Source of the DNA: Xanthomonas sp. DAR 80977
GTDB lineage: Bacteria; Pseudomonadota; Gammaproteobacteria; Xanthomonadales; Xanthomonadaceae
DNA: 64,000 nt
Assembly: GCF_041240605.1 (NCBI RefSeq)
Contig: NZ_CP162487.1
Coordinates: 2,673,001-2,737,000, forward strand
Direction: 5' to 3'
The notes beneath the pieces were generated by a model, which saw only the letters and a list, made by a program, of their open reading frames with translations, had not been told where the DNA came from and searched no databases. Positions 49,388 to 59,344 of the stretch are shown one piece after another (the stretch's first letter is position 1; every line of letters starts with the position of its first letter). The translations under genes and the position numbers were made by a program.

Positions 49388-50219
49388 GTGCGGCACCTTG
49401 TGCTGGGTAGGCCAATTCGCCCGCGGTCACCGCGCTGTGCAGGCGGTTTTCCTGCGGTGGCAGCGGACAGGTGGCGAAGGCGCTGAACGCACACGGCGGA
49501 TTGATCGCGCGGTTGAAGTCCAGCACGACGCGGCCGTCGCGGGGGGCGTCCGTATGCAGGAAGCGGCCAGCTGCGTAGGTTCGATCGCCATTGCTGGCGT
49601 CGGCGAAGGCGAACGACAGGTGGCGGTCGCTTTGTTCGAACGGCAGCAGCCGGTAGCGGTGCCCCTCCAGCTCGAAATGCGCGCAACCATGCAACGGCGC
49701 AGTCCGTTCCCGCCCGTCGCTGCCGTGCTGGCGCAGTGCACGCGATGCCGGGAAGGTCTCCCAGCGCGCGATGCGTTGCCAGTGCGGCTGCGGGTCGAAA
49801 TACGTCAGGCCGGCGAAACGGCGCAGCGCTTCGGCCTGTGGATCGCGCACGCGCAATGCCAGTGCGTCGCCACGCCGCAGCAGTTGCAACCGCAATCGGC
49901 CGACGTCGATCCGCGAAGGCTGCAGATCGTCGTCGGCGCGCAAGATCGCGGTCGCGGCAGCGGTGCCGTCGATGCGTGCCGCGCCGGCCACCTGCGCGTG
50001 GAACCGCACCTTGCCTTCCGCGTCCAGTTCGATCTCGCCCAGCCAAGGTGGTCCGTCCGGCAACCGCAGGTCGTTGCCGGGCGCGTGGCCGATGCGCCAG
50101 CGCCCCACCTGCAGCCACAGCAACCCCACAAGACTCAGCCATCCGTCCGGCTGGCGCAGGCTCAACTCGCGGCGCTCGCGCCACCGATGCCAATCGGCAA
50201 GAAACGCGTCCTGGCTCAT
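49380..50219 (-). CDS. DUF1684 protein
   Basis: 279 residues without a signal peptide. The DUF1684 hallmarks are WLSLVGLLWLQVGRWRIGHA near the start, TYFDPQPHW in the middle and VVLDFNRAINPPCAFSAFAT near the end. The family has no established reaction that I know of. It overlaps its neighbours on both sides, so it is an integral part of the operon. Confidence 0.85.
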   Translation of the reverse strand: MSQDAFLADWHRWRERRELSLRQPDGWLSLVGLLWLQVGRWRIGHAPGNDLRLPDGPPWLGEIELDAEGKVRFHAQVAGAARIDGTAAATAILRADDDLQPSRIDVGRLRLQLLRRGDALALRVRDPQAEALRRFAGLTYFDPQPHWQRIARWETFPASRALRQHGSDGRERTAPLHGCAHFELEGHRYRLLPFEQSDRHLSFAFADASNGDRTYAAGRFLHTDAPRDGRVVLDFNRAINPPCAFSAFATCPLPPQENRLHSAVTAGELAYPAQGAAHV

Positions 50220-51907
50220 CTCCCCTCCTCCACCGCCTGGCCATAGTCGTGCCACGCCGCCGCCGCGGTGAGATAGCCATCGCGGACATCGGCCAGCACG
50301 TCCGCGCGCGGACGCTGCCGGGGATCGCCCCAGCCTCCGCCACCGCCACGGATGAAGTGCAGGCGCGAACCGGCCGGCAAGGCATGGTCGTAGGCGGCCT
50401 GTTCGAAGCGCTGCGGCGCCTGCCCGGGCGCGATCAACGCGAGCTGGTTGGGTGCGCCGTCGCCGCCGCCGCAGAAGCCACGGCTGGGATGGCGCACGCC
50501 AGCCATCAGCACCTGGTTGCGGGTCGGCGTCTGGTATTCGATCAGCGTCTCCACGCCCGGCGCGCCGCGCCAGCGGCCGGCGCCGGTACAGTCGGCGATG
50601 TATTCGTGGCGCACGATCCGCAGCGGATACTGGCGCTCGCTGACCTCGATCGATGGAAGGATCACCCCGGTCATCAATGGCGGGTACAGGCCCCAGCCGT
50701 CGGTCCCGTAGGCGGCGCCGGCGCCGCCGGTGTAGCCGAAGAAGTTCAGGTTGACCCAGCCGCTGCCATCGGCGTACTCGCCGCTGGTGTAGCACAGCGG
50801 CAGCTTGTGGCAGTTGACCCCCACCCGCTGCGGCGCGCATTGCGCCAGCGCCAGCAGCACCGACTCGGCGATCTCCGCGCCGCTGATGCAGGTGCAGTTG
50901 CCGACCGGGCGCGGATGCTGCGGATTGACCAGGCTGCCGCTGGGCGCGGTGACCCGCAACGGCCGCATATAGCCTTCGTTGATCGGGATGTCCTCGTCGC
51001 AGCAACTGGTGATGGCGACGAATACGAACGACAGGGTATTGGCCAGCGGGCTGTTGATGAAGCCGTCGACCTGCGCGGAGGTGCCGGCGAAGTCGATCGA
51101 CAGATCGCTGCCGTGGACCGTCGCGGTGCAGCGCACGCGGATGTCCAGGTGGCCGTGGTAGTCGTGGTCGGCGAAGGTCTCTGCGCTGTAGCTGCCATCC
51201 TGCCAGCGGCCGATTTCGGCGCGGACCCGGCGCTCGGTGTAGTCCAGATTGTGCTCGATCGCCGCGGCGGTCACGGTCTCGCCGTGCCGGCGCAACAGGG
51301 CGTGGATGCGGCGTTCGGCCACCGCACAGGCGCCGCGCATCGCCGCCAGGTCGCCTTCCAGCCAGTGCGGCAGGCGGTTGTTGGCCAAGACCAGGTGGTA
51401 CAGGTCGTCGCGACGGCGGCCGCGCTCGTACAGCTTGATCGGCGGCATCACCACGCCGTCCTGCCAGATGTCGCGGGCACGCGGGTTGTAGCCGCCGGGC
51501 ACCGGCCCGCCAACGTCGGCCAGGTGCGCGCGCACCACCGGGAAATAGCGCGGCCGTCCGCGCACGAACACAGGGGCGATCAGGACGTGATCGGGGATGT
51601 GGGTACCGCCGTCGTAAGGATCGCTGGCCAGGATCACATCGCCCGGGTGCAGGTCGTTGCCGAACGCGGCCAGGGCCGCCTGCACCGCCGGGCAGATCGC
51701 GTACAGGTGCAGCGTGCAGCCCGGCGCCTGCGCGATCAGGCGCGCGTGCCCGCCGGCGTCCAGGTCGAAGATGCCCGTGGTGAAGTCGTGCGCTTCGTTG
51801 AACAGCGGCGAACGCGCGGTGCGGGTGACCACGGCGCTCATCTCGCGCGCGGCGCTTTCCAGCGACCCCGCGACGATCTTGGCCAGGATCAGGTCGCGCT
51901 CAGACAT
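50216..51907 (-). CDS. Hydantoinase B / oxoprolinase-family subunit (HyuB)
   Basis: 563 residues. Typical HyuB stretches are LILAKIVAGSLESAAREMSA, DFTTGIFDLDAG, DVILASDPYDGGTHIPDHVL and a Gly-rich C-terminus (RGGGGGWGDPRQR). Partnered with HyuA, such subunits carry out ATP-dependent opening of N-methylhydantoin, 5-oxoproline or related rings. It is the longer of two B-type subunits here and overlaps the other by 8 bp. Confidence 0.9.
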   Translation of the reverse strand: MSERDLILAKIVAGSLESAAREMSAVVTRTARSPLFNEAHDFTTGIFDLDAGGHARLIAQAPGCTLHLYAICPAVQAALAAFGNDLHPGDVILASDPYDGGTHIPDHVLIAPVFVRGRPRYFPVVRAHLADVGGPVPGGYNPRARDIWQDGVVMPPIKLYERGRRRDDLYHLVLANNRLPHWLEGDLAAMRGACAVAERRIHALLRRHGETVTAAAIEHNLDYTERRVRAEIGRWQDGSYSAETFADHDYHGHLDIRVRCTATVHGSDLSIDFAGTSAQVDGFINSPLANTLSFVFVAITSCCDEDIPINEGYMRPLRVTAPSGSLVNPQHPRPVGNCTCISGAEIAESVLLALAQCAPQRVGVNCHKLPLCYTSGEYADGSGWVNLNFFGYTGGAGAAYGTDGWGLYPPLMTGVILPSIEVSERQYPLRIVRHEYIADCTGAGRWRGAPGVETLIEYQTPTRNQVLMAGVRHPSRGFCGGGDGAPNQLALIAPGQAPQRFEQAAYDHALPAGSRLHFIRGGGGGWGDPRQRPRADVLADVRDGYLTAAAAWHDYGQAVEEGR

Positions 51908-53384
51908 GCGCGCTCTCCTGCGCTACCGGCGGATAGCGGAATCGCAATTGCTGGCCGCTGTCGAAGCGGCCGCAGTGCCACTGCGCGACCGCGTCGCGGT
52001 CCAGCCACAGCGCCGTCGGCGCGTCGGCCAAGGCGTGCGGATCCAGCGCCAGCAGCGTGGCCTCGCGGGTCGGACCGAGGTTGCGCAATTCCACCCGCAT
52101 GGCGCCGTCAGCGTCGTATTCGCGCCGCTGCAGCCGCAGCGCGGCGTCGCGCTCGAGCAACTCGGCCGATGCCAGGCGGCGCGTGCCGGCGAGTGCGGTC
52201 GGGCCCCAGCCGGCACGGGCGAATCCCGGCGCCAGCAGCTGCGGCACGTCCTCGCTGCAGCGGCCCAGCGGTGCCGAAAGCCAGGCCTGCGGTTGCGGCG
52301 CGGCCAGCGGCAGGACCGGTACGGTCTCATCGTGCTGCAACTGCCGCCAGGCCGCGGCCACCGTTGCCGCCAGCAGCGGCCCGGTGTAGATGCCGGACAG
52401 GCTGACCGGCGCCGGTGCCGACGCGGCGACCAGTCCCGGCGGCACGACCAGGCGCAACGCATCCAGCAGGCTCTGGTCCAGACCGTCCTGCTCCAGCAAC
52501 TCGCCGAACACGGCGCTGGCGGTCATCGCGGCGGTCAGCGCCGGCGTGCAGTTCAACGGCACCGGCACGCACGGCGAACTTCCGCTGAAGTCGGCGACGA
52601 TGCCGTCGTCGTCCACCCGCAGCGTCAGCACGATGCAGGCGCTACAGCCGAGCGCGTCGAAGTGCTGCCGCGCCGCGCCGTGGCGTCCGCGCAGAGGGTG
52701 CAGGCGCTGCTGCAGGCGGCGCCGGCCGTAGGCGAGTCGCAGTTCCACCGCCTGCTGCAGCGCTGCAAGGCCGCACTGCGCGAGCAGCCGCTGCACCTGC
52801 GCGGCGGCGTGGCGGGCGACGCTTTCCATCTCCTGCAACTGCGCCTGCACTGCATTGCCGCAGCGGCTGTTGCGCAGCAGCAGGCGCAATGTGTCGCGGC
52901 GCAGCCGCCCTGACGCATGCAGCTTGACGGGGGTCAGCCGGAAGCCCTCCTGCCAGATGTCGCGCGCCTGCGGCTGCAGCGGTCCGGGGCGCTCGCCCCC
53001 CAGGTCGGCCACGGCCGCGCGCACCACCACGAAGAACACCGCCCGCTCCTGCGCCGCGGCGCTGGGGTCGAACACCGGCAGCACCATGCTCAGCACATGG
53101 CCGAAGCTGCCACCGGCATGCGCATCGCCCACCAGCAACAGGTCGCCATCGGCGATGTCGAAGGCGAAATGCTGCACTGCCGCCGTGGCACTGTCGTGCA
53201 GCGCGGCAAGATGGGTCGGCTGGCCCTGCACCTGCGCCAGCAACCGGTGCTGCGCGTCGAGCAGGCCGCACGCATAGTCGCGTTCGTCGAACAGCAACGG
53301 CGCGCGGCTGTGCCGCAGCAGGCGCGCACCGGCCTGGCGGCAGACCGCCGTCAGGCGGTCGTAGAGGATCTGCGCGCCGATCAC
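51900..53384 (-). CDS. Second, divergent HyuB-type subunit
   Basis: 494 residues from a GTG overlapping the HyuA stop as GTGA. It keeps the family frame (ILYDRLTAVCRQAGARLLRH, DYACGLLDAQHRLLAQVQ, DIADGDLLLVGDAHAGGSFG, QARDIWQEG) but is shorter than the neighbouring HyuB and lacks the same Gly-rich end. Two B subunits next to one A subunit is unusual; one may have changed role. Confidence 0.82.
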   Translation of the reverse strand: MIGAQILYDRLTAVCRQAGARLLRHSRAPLLFDERDYACGLLDAQHRLLAQVQGQPTHLAALHDSATAAVQHFAFDIADGDLLLVGDAHAGGSFGHVLSMVLPVFDPSAAAQERAVFFVVVRAAVADLGGERPGPLQPQARDIWQEGFRLTPVKLHASGRLRRDTLRLLLRNSRCGNAVQAQLQEMESVARHAAAQVQRLLAQCGLAALQQAVELRLAYGRRRLQQRLHPLRGRHGAARQHFDALGCSACIVLTLRVDDDGIVADFSGSSPCVPVPLNCTPALTAAMTASAVFGELLEQDGLDQSLLDALRLVVPPGLVAASAPAPVSLSGIYTGPLLAATVAAAWRQLQHDETVPVLPLAAPQPQAWLSAPLGRCSEDVPQLLAPGFARAGWGPTALAGTRRLASAELLERDAALRLQRREYDADGAMRVELRNLGPTREATLLALDPHALADAPTALWLDRDAVAQWHCGRFDSGQQLRFRYPPVAQESAHV

Positions 53385-55477
53385 GCCGCCACCATCCCGG
53401 CCGCGTCCGCAGCCAGCTCGATGATGCAGTTGCCCCAAGCGTCGATCAGCGCCTCCTGCCGCGGGTACACCACGATCGTGGTGCCCCATTGCTCGATCAC
53501 CGCCGGCCCGGCGATGAAATGGCCAGGCTGCAGGCGGTCGCCGGCATAGACCGGCACCGACGCAGCGCCGGAGGCGAACAGCAGGCGCCGTTGCCCCTTC
53601 AGCGCCGATACCGGATCCTCCTCGCCGAAACGGCCGGGCGTCTGTTCCGGCGGCTGCCGCAGCCCGATCAGGTCCAGCCGCAGCGTCAGCAGTTCGACCG
53701 GCTGCGCCGGATCGCGATGCGCGTACAGGCGTTCGTGCAGCGCGTGGAAGTCGCGCAGCGCCGCCTCCAGGTTGAGCCCGGTGATGCGCCGGGTGCGCGT
53801 GGCCAGCGCCACCTGCGTTTCGTGGACCTCGCCCTGGTAGCGCAGATCCAGCCGCCGTCGCACCTCGCTGGCGGCGGCGCCGGCAGCGCCGCCGAGCAGG
53901 CTGCGCGCCCGCGCTTCCAGCGCGTCGAAGGCCTGGTTCAGCGCGGCCAGATCCAGCCCGGGCAAGGTCGCGTGGAAGCTGCGCGACACGCTCACCTGCA
54001 GGTTCGCCAGGGTATCGCCGAGCGCACAGAACACCGGGCCGCTGGCCGGCACGATCACCGTGCCGATGCCCAGCAACTGCGCCTGGCGCCCGGCATGCAG
54101 GGCGCCGGCGCCGCCCACCGCCAACAGCGCGAACTCCTGCGGATCGTGGCCGCGTTGGGTGGTGACGAAATGGCTGGCGTCGGCCAGGTTGTGATTGACG
54201 ATCTCGATGATCGCCAGCGCCGCCTCCTCCACCGTCATCTGCAGCGGCCCGGCGATGTGACGGTGCACCGCCTCGGCGGCGGCGGCGCGGTCCAGCCGCA
54301 TCTCGCCACCGAGGAAGTAGTCCGGATTGAGATAGCCGAGCAACAGGTTGGCGTCGGTGACCGTCGGCTGTTCGCCGCCACGGCCGTAGCAGGCCGGTCC
54401 CGGGAGCGAACCGGCGCTGCGCGGGCCCACCCGCAGCGCGCCGCCATCGTCGATCCAGGCCAGGCTTCCGCCGCCGGCGCCGATGGTATGGATGTCGAGC
54501 ATCGGCCGGGCGATCCGATAGCGCCCGATCCAGCTCTCGGTGGTGGTGCCCGGGGTCAGCTGCTCGATCAGGGCGATGTCGTAGCTGGTGCCGCCCATGT
54601 CCACGCTGAGCAGGTTCGGGTAGCCGGCGCGGGCGCCGGTCCACGCCGCGGCGGTGACGCCGCCGGCAGGGCCGGACAGCAGCGTGCCCACCGCCAGCCG
54701 CGCACTCTGCTGCGGCCCCAGCACGCCGCCATGCGATTGCATCACCAGCAGTTCGCCGCCGAAGCCGGCGGCGGCCAGCCGCTCGCGCAGGCGCTGCAGG
54801 TAGCCGGCGATCAGCGGCCCGGTGTAGGCGTTGACCACGGTGGTGGACACGCGCTCGAACTCGCGGATTTCCGGCAGCACCTCGCACGACAGCGACACGT
54901 GCGCATGCGGCAGCTCCTGCGCGATCAGTTCGGCGACGCGGCGCTCGTGGCGGTCGTCGACGAAACTGAAAAGAAAGCACACGGCCACCGCCTCCACGCC
55001 TTCGGCGCGGAACATGCGCAGCGCCGCACGGACCGCCGCCTCATCCAGCGGCACCAGCACCTCGCCCTGATGACTGAGCCGTTCCGGCACGCCGATGCGG
55101 TAGCGGCGCGGGCAAATCGGCGGCGGCGGCGGCAAGCGCGGGTCGAAGGTGCTCTCCTTGTACGAACGGCGGAATTCCAGTTCGTCGCGGAAGCCTTCGG
55201 TGGTGATCAGTCCGACCTTGGCGCCGCGGTATTCGAGCAACGCGTTGGTGGCCACGGTGGTGCCGTGCACGAGCGTGCCAACCTGCGCCAGGAACGCCGA
55301 CAGCGGCAGCTGCAGCTGCGCGGCGGCGCGTTGCAGCACATCCAGCACGCCCTCGGACGGATCGGCGGTGGATGCGGCCTTGGTGCTCAGCCGCCGGCCG
55401 TCCCCGGCCAGCGCCACCAGATCGGTGAAGGTGCCGCCGACGTCGATACCGACGTCCCAGCGCGGAGCCGCGCTCAC
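53381..55477 (-). CDS. Hydantoinase A / oxoprolinase-family ATPase subunit (HyuA)
   Basis: 698 residues from a GTG overlapping the TetR stop. The ASKHA-type phosphate loop VGIDVGGTFTDLVAL opens the protein, followed by VGTLVHGTTVATNALLEYRG, SVDMGGTSYDIALI and IGAGGGSLAWID. These enzymes phosphorylate the cyclic amide to drive hydrolysis. A longer frame reaches 55609, but homology begins at the chosen GTG. Confidence 0.9.
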   Translation of the reverse strand: MSAAPRWDVGIDVGGTFTDLVALAGDGRRLSTKAASTADPSEGVLDVLQRAAAQLQLPLSAFLAQVGTLVHGTTVATNALLEYRGAKVGLITTEGFRDELEFRRSYKESTFDPRLPPPPPICPRRYRIGVPERLSHQGEVLVPLDEAAVRAALRMFRAEGVEAVAVCFLFSFVDDRHERRVAELIAQELPHAHVSLSCEVLPEIREFERVSTTVVNAYTGPLIAGYLQRLRERLAAAGFGGELLVMQSHGGVLGPQQSARLAVGTLLSGPAGGVTAAAWTGARAGYPNLLSVDMGGTSYDIALIEQLTPGTTTESWIGRYRIARPMLDIHTIGAGGGSLAWIDDGGALRVGPRSAGSLPGPACYGRGGEQPTVTDANLLLGYLNPDYFLGGEMRLDRAAAAEAVHRHIAGPLQMTVEEAALAIIEIVNHNLADASHFVTTQRGHDPQEFALLAVGGAGALHAGRQAQLLGIGTVIVPASGPVFCALGDTLANLQVSVSRSFHATLPGLDLAALNQAFDALEARARSLLGGAAGAAASEVRRRLDLRYQGEVHETQVALATRTRRITGLNLEAALRDFHALHERLYAHRDPAQPVELLTLRLDLIGLRQPPEQTPGRFGEEDPVSALKGQRRLLFASGAASVPVYAGDRLQPGHFIAGPAVIEQWGTTIVVYPRQEALIDAWGNCIIELAADAAGMVAA

Positions 55478-56127
55478 GACCGCACCCGCGCCGCGGCCGG
55501 GTCGCCGCTGAGGCCGAAGAACTCGAAGCGGACCAGCTGCGCGGCGAGCGTCGCCGCATCGACCTGCGGCCGGTGCGCCAGGTCGTAGTCGTGACCGAAC
55601 AGCCACCACTCGATGCTGCCCTCGATCAGCCGGTGCACGAAGCCGGCGCGCAGGTCGATGGCGGTCGCCGGGAGCATGCCCAGTTCCACCGCCCGCGCGA
55701 TGTTGGCGTGCAGGGCGTCGTAAATGGCCGCGCGGGTCTCGCCGATGGCGCGGTCCACCTGCACGTCGGCGCCGTGCCCGCGCGCCAGCAGGATCGCCAT
55801 GAACTGGCGATTGTCCAGGGCGAACTGCAGCAGGTCGACGATCCAGCGCTGCGAGTTGTCGACCATGTCCTGCACCGAATCGATGCGCTCGCGATAGCCG
55901 CGGCGCAGCGTGGCCAGCATCGCCGCGCGGCCTTCGGCGATCAGGTCCAGGGCCAGGCTCAGCTTGCTGTCGAAATGCCAGTAGAACGCCGCTTGGGTCA
56001 GGCCGCAGCGTTGGACGATCTCGGCGATGCGGGTACGGTGATAGCCGTGGCTGGCGAACAGGTCCAATGCGGCGCGGCGCAGGTTGTCGCGGGTGGAGGC
56101 GGTCTGTGGATCCGGCGTGGTGGGCAT
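55474..56127 (-). CDS. TetR-family regulator
   Basis: 217 residues. N-terminal helix-turn-helix AALDLFASHGYHRTRIAEIV followed by QAAFYWHFDSKLSL. The ligand domain is not specific to a known class. It sits inside the operon, 7 bp after the receptor gene and overlapping hyuA, and probably controls the operon from the dyad at 58324. Confidence 0.9.
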   Translation of the reverse strand: MPTTPDPQTASTRDNLRRAALDLFASHGYHRTRIAEIVQRCGLTQAAFYWHFDSKLSLALDLIAEGRAAMLATLRRGYRERIDSVQDMVDNSQRWIVDLLQFALDNRQFMAILLARGHGADVQVDRAIGETRAAIYDALHANIARAVELGMLPATAIDLRAGFVHRLIEGSIEWWLFGHDYDLAHRPQVDAATLAAQLVRFEFFGLSGDPAAARVRS

Positions 56128-56134
56128 GGGCAGG

Positions 56135-58309
56135 TCAGTAGTCGAACGAGAATTCCACGCCATAGCTGCGCGGCGTGTTGAGCACCCGGATGTAGCCGAA
56201 GCCGACGTTGTCGACCTTGTAGGCCTGGCGCGTGTCGGTGAGGTTCTTCGCGTACAGCGCCACCTGCCAGCCGGGCTTGCCGATGCCCAGGCGCAGATTG
56301 AGGTAGTCCTTGCTGCCGATCCGGTACTGCTCGCCCAATCCCAGGTACTGGCTGCCCTGCACGCGGTAGTCCAGGCGCCCGTCCAGCAGCCAGCCGTCGC
56401 CGGGCAGCGGCCGCTGATAGCCGAGCGAGGCGTTGAACGTGTAGCGCGGCGTGTAGGGCGCGTCGTAGCCGCCATCGTTGCGCGCGCGCAGCAGGCCCAG
56501 GCCGCTGCTGGCCTGCCAGTAGCGGCCCAGCCGCAGCGCGCCTTCCAGTTCCAGGCCATCGATGTTGGTGCTGGGGATGTTGGTGGTGGCGCGGTACGGC
56601 GGCGTGGCGATGATGCTGGTGTACTGCTGGTCGGAGTAGTCGATGTGAAACAGCGCCGCATCCAGTTGCGCGCGGCCGTCCAGCAGCGTGCTCTTGGCGC
56701 CCAGCTCGTAGTTCCAGGTCTTTTCCGGCGCGGTCAGGGTGCCGCTGTTGAAGTAGCCGGAACGGAAGCCGCGGGCGACGCTGGCATAGGTCATCAGTTG
56801 CGGCGTCCAGTGGTAGGACAACTGGTATTTCGGTTGCCAGGCGGTGGCGCGCGCGTCCTGGCGCAGCTGGCCATCGTCGGTTGGCCAGATCTGCGCGAGG
56901 CTGTAGTCGGTGTAGCGCGTGGTGCTGTAGTCGTTGCGGTCGTAGCGCAGCGCGAACGTGGCTTCCAGCGCCGCGGTCACGTCGTAGTTGAGCTGGCCGT
57001 AGATGCCGTAGATGCGATCGCGGCGCAGGTCGATGCGATCGGCCACCAGCGAGGAGAAGCTGGCGTTCTCGCCGGAAACCGACTCGGCGCCGCCGATCAG
57101 CATCGTGTCCAGCGCTCGCCGGCGCAGGTAGGAACCGCCGACCAGCCAGCGAAGGCGCTGGTCGCTGCGCGAGGTCAGGCGCAGGTCCTGGCTGGTGACG
57201 CGGAAGTCGTCGCTGATGTCCTGCAGGCAGTCGAACGGCTCGCCGGCGCCGCCGACGGCGCCGCACAGGCCGGTGGCCGGCGGTTTCTGCCAGGACGCGG
57301 TGCCGATCATGTCCTGGTCCAGCCGGCTGTGCGCGGTGATCGAGGTCAGATTCGCGAACCCCAGGTCCCAGTCCAGTTTCACCGACGCTTCCAGCGCACG
57401 CCGCGTTTGGTGTCCGACATAGCCACGTTCCACGCGGGTGTCGTCGTAGCGGTCGATCGCCTCGGCGCTGGCAAGGAATTGCTGGGTCGCGGCGCCGGCA
57501 TTGCTCCTCACCCCATGCAGGCTGACGTCGATCTTGACCGGCTCCAGATCGAAGTGCAGCTTGCCGCGGATGTCGGTGGTGCGGTCGAAGTCCACCGGCC
57601 GCCCGTCGCTGCTCTTGATCAGTCCATCGCTGTCGCGGTGATAGGCGTCGACCCGGTAGGAAATCTGCTCGGATACCGGGCCGGACAGCGAGACCACCGC
57701 CTTGCGCTCGTCGCCGTTGCCGTAGGACAGGCGTCCCTGGGCGCGGAAGTGGTCGTCCGGGGCGCGGGTGATGATGTTGATCGCGCCGGCGATGGCGCCG
57801 GAGCCGTACAGCGCGCTCTGCGGCCCCTTCAGCACCTCGATGCGCTCGATGCCGACCAAGGCCCCGAGGTTGATCAGGTCGTTGCTGCCGGCCGGCACCC
57901 CATCGATGAGGTAGGTGACGGGCGCCCAGCCCATGTCGCCGGTGGAGATGCCGCGCAAGGTGATGTACGACACGCCGGCGCGGTAGTCGTCGCGGATCGT
58001 GGCATTGGGGGTCAGCTGCAGGAAATCGGAGACCTTCTCGATGCCGGCCTGTTCGATGGTCCTGGCGGTGAACACGGTCACCGCGTCGGGCACCGACTGC
58101 AGCGGCTCGCTGCGCTTGCGCGAGGTGACGATCACCGCATCCAGCTGGGTCGCCTCGGTGCCCGCCTCGGTGGCCTGCTGCGCCTGGGCCGACGCCGCGA
58201 CGCCGGCCTGCAGCAGCGCCAGCCCGATGCAGGCCGCCAGCCTGCCGGTCGTCCGCCCGCCATGCCGATCCCGGCCCCGGTCCGCCCCCGTCGCGATCCT
58301 CCGTTTCAT
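56135..58309 (-). CDS. TonB-dependent outer-membrane receptor
   Basis: 724 residues with an extended signal peptide ending near AQAQQ. A TonB-box-like stretch (LDAVIVTSRK) is followed by the plug domain (TLRGISTGDMG, GVPAGSNDLI, ERIEVLKGPQSALYGSGAI) and a barrel ending in aromatic Y. The ATG at 58309 begins the signal peptide. First gene of a seven-gene chain, it suggests that the substrate is scarce or bulky, although such receptors usually take up siderophores or glycans. Confidence 0.93.
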   Translation of the reverse strand: MKRRIATGADRGRDRHGGRTTGRLAACIGLALLQAGVAASAQAQQATEAGTEATQLDAVIVTSRKRSEPLQSVPDAVTVFTARTIEQAGIEKVSDFLQLTPNATIRDDYRAGVSYITLRGISTGDMGWAPVTYLIDGVPAGSNDLINLGALVGIERIEVLKGPQSALYGSGAIAGAINIITRAPDDHFRAQGRLSYGNGDERKAVVSLSGPVSEQISYRVDAYHRDSDGLIKSSDGRPVDFDRTTDIRGKLHFDLEPVKIDVSLHGVRSNAGAATQQFLASAEAIDRYDDTRVERGYVGHQTRRALEASVKLDWDLGFANLTSITAHSRLDQDMIGTASWQKPPATGLCGAVGGAGEPFDCLQDISDDFRVTSQDLRLTSRSDQRLRWLVGGSYLRRRALDTMLIGGAESVSGENASFSSLVADRIDLRRDRIYGIYGQLNYDVTAALEATFALRYDRNDYSTTRYTDYSLAQIWPTDDGQLRQDARATAWQPKYQLSYHWTPQLMTYASVARGFRSGYFNSGTLTAPEKTWNYELGAKSTLLDGRAQLDAALFHIDYSDQQYTSIIATPPYRATTNIPSTNIDGLELEGALRLGRYWQASSGLGLLRARNDGGYDAPYTPRYTFNASLGYQRPLPGDGWLLDGRLDYRVQGSQYLGLGEQYRIGSKDYLNLRLGIGKPGWQVALYAKNLTDTRQAYKVDNVGFGYIRVLNTPRSYGVEFSFDY

Positions 58310-58323
58310 CGTTGCCCTGCCCC

Positions 58324-58339
58324 CTAACTGACTAGTTAG
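58324..58339. promoter_or_regulatory. Candidate TetR operator upstream of the receptor gene
   Basis: CTAACTGACTAGTTAG, a perfect 6-bp dyad with a 4-nt centre, located 15 bp upstream of the receptor start codon. Position and size fit binding by the TetR regulator encoded in the same operon. Confidence 0.55.
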
Positions 58340-58423
58340 TTGGCAACTTAGGAGAACGTTGCGCCCGCGTGAAACGACCAATGTCCATGACCTGATTCCA
58401 GCAGGGAATCAACGCGGCGGCGG

Positions 58424-59116
58424 CTAACCCCGCAGCGATGCCAGCAGCGCAAGATGCCCGACGTAATAGAGATAGAACGCCCAGCGCGTGCGTGGGATCG
58501 GAAAATGGCGGCGCGCCAGCACCGCCAGCAGCGGGATCGCCAGCAGCGCCCAGCCGTTGCCGTTGTACCAGCACAGCAGTCCGAACGAGAGCGCGAGCAG
58601 GACGATGCGCCACGGGCGGAACATGCCCCAACGATCGAAACGACCCGGCGTCGGCGGCGCGGCATCTGCCGTCTGCTGAGCTGCGGCCTGCGGAAGGAAC
58701 AGCCACCAGGACGCCAGCACCAGCGCCAGCCCGGCCCAGCTGTAGTCCACCAGGAGTGGCGCCACCAGGACGCACATGCCGAGCAAGGTCCATTGACGTT
58801 GCTGCACGCTCCAGATGACGGCCGCGGCCAGGGCAAAGCTCAGCAAGACGTTGAACGGCACCCAGTAGCCGAACGCGAGTCCATGCACCGGCTGCGCGAC
58901 GATGCCCCACAGCAGCAGCCGGCGCACCGACTTGAGGACGTCGGCGCCCGGCTGGGCCAGGTTGTAGGCCAGGACCATGGCGAACAGCGGGAAGGCGACG
59001 CGGCCGAGCTCGGACACGACCGGGATGTAGCCGTCGTCGAGGACTTTCGCCACGTGATCGCCGGTCATCAGGATCACGGCGATCCATTTCAACAACTCGC
59101 GGGCACTGCTGGTCAT
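58424..59116 (-). CDS. TraX-family membrane protein
   Basis: 230 residues, mostly hydrophobic. LLKWIAVILMTGDHVAKVLD near the N-terminus, GRVAFPLFAMVLAYNL, and the C-terminal YLYYVGHLALLA match the TraX/acyltransferase-like membrane family (F-pilin acetylation in conjugative plasmids, wider roles in chromosomes). No conjugation genes lie nearby, so the substrate is unknown. Confidence 0.82.
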   Translation of the reverse strand: MTSSARELLKWIAVILMTGDHVAKVLDDGYIPVVSELGRVAFPLFAMVLAYNLAQPGADVLKSVRRLLLWGIVAQPVHGLAFGYWVPFNVLLSFALAAAVIWSVQQRQWTLLGMCVLVAPLLVDYSWAGLALVLASWWLFLPQAAAQQTADAAPPTPGRFDRWGMFRPWRIVLLALSFGLLCWYNGNGWALLAIPLLAVLARRHFPIPRTRWAFYLYYVGHLALLASLRG

Positions 59117-59344
59117 CGTGTTGTTCAGAACGCAGCTCCTGACCGCCTGTCTGTCTCCCCTGTCCCGGCCTTGCGTCGGCACCCAGGACGCGGCGGTGCG
59201 CTGCGCATGGCGGTGGCTCGGCGCGCGACGGGCGCGCGGCGCGGTCGAGGCCATGGACGTTAGTCTGTTCTGCCCAGGGCGGCAACACGGGCGAGCGCCT
59301 TTGGCGTCGTTTCGCTATCGCAGCGCACGCCGGATGCGCATTGG

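Noticed and set aside
53489..58327. Two ~700-codon plus-strand frames opposite hyuA and the TonB receptor
   Set aside because: Both are antisense to full-length, motif-complete genes and have low-complexity composition.
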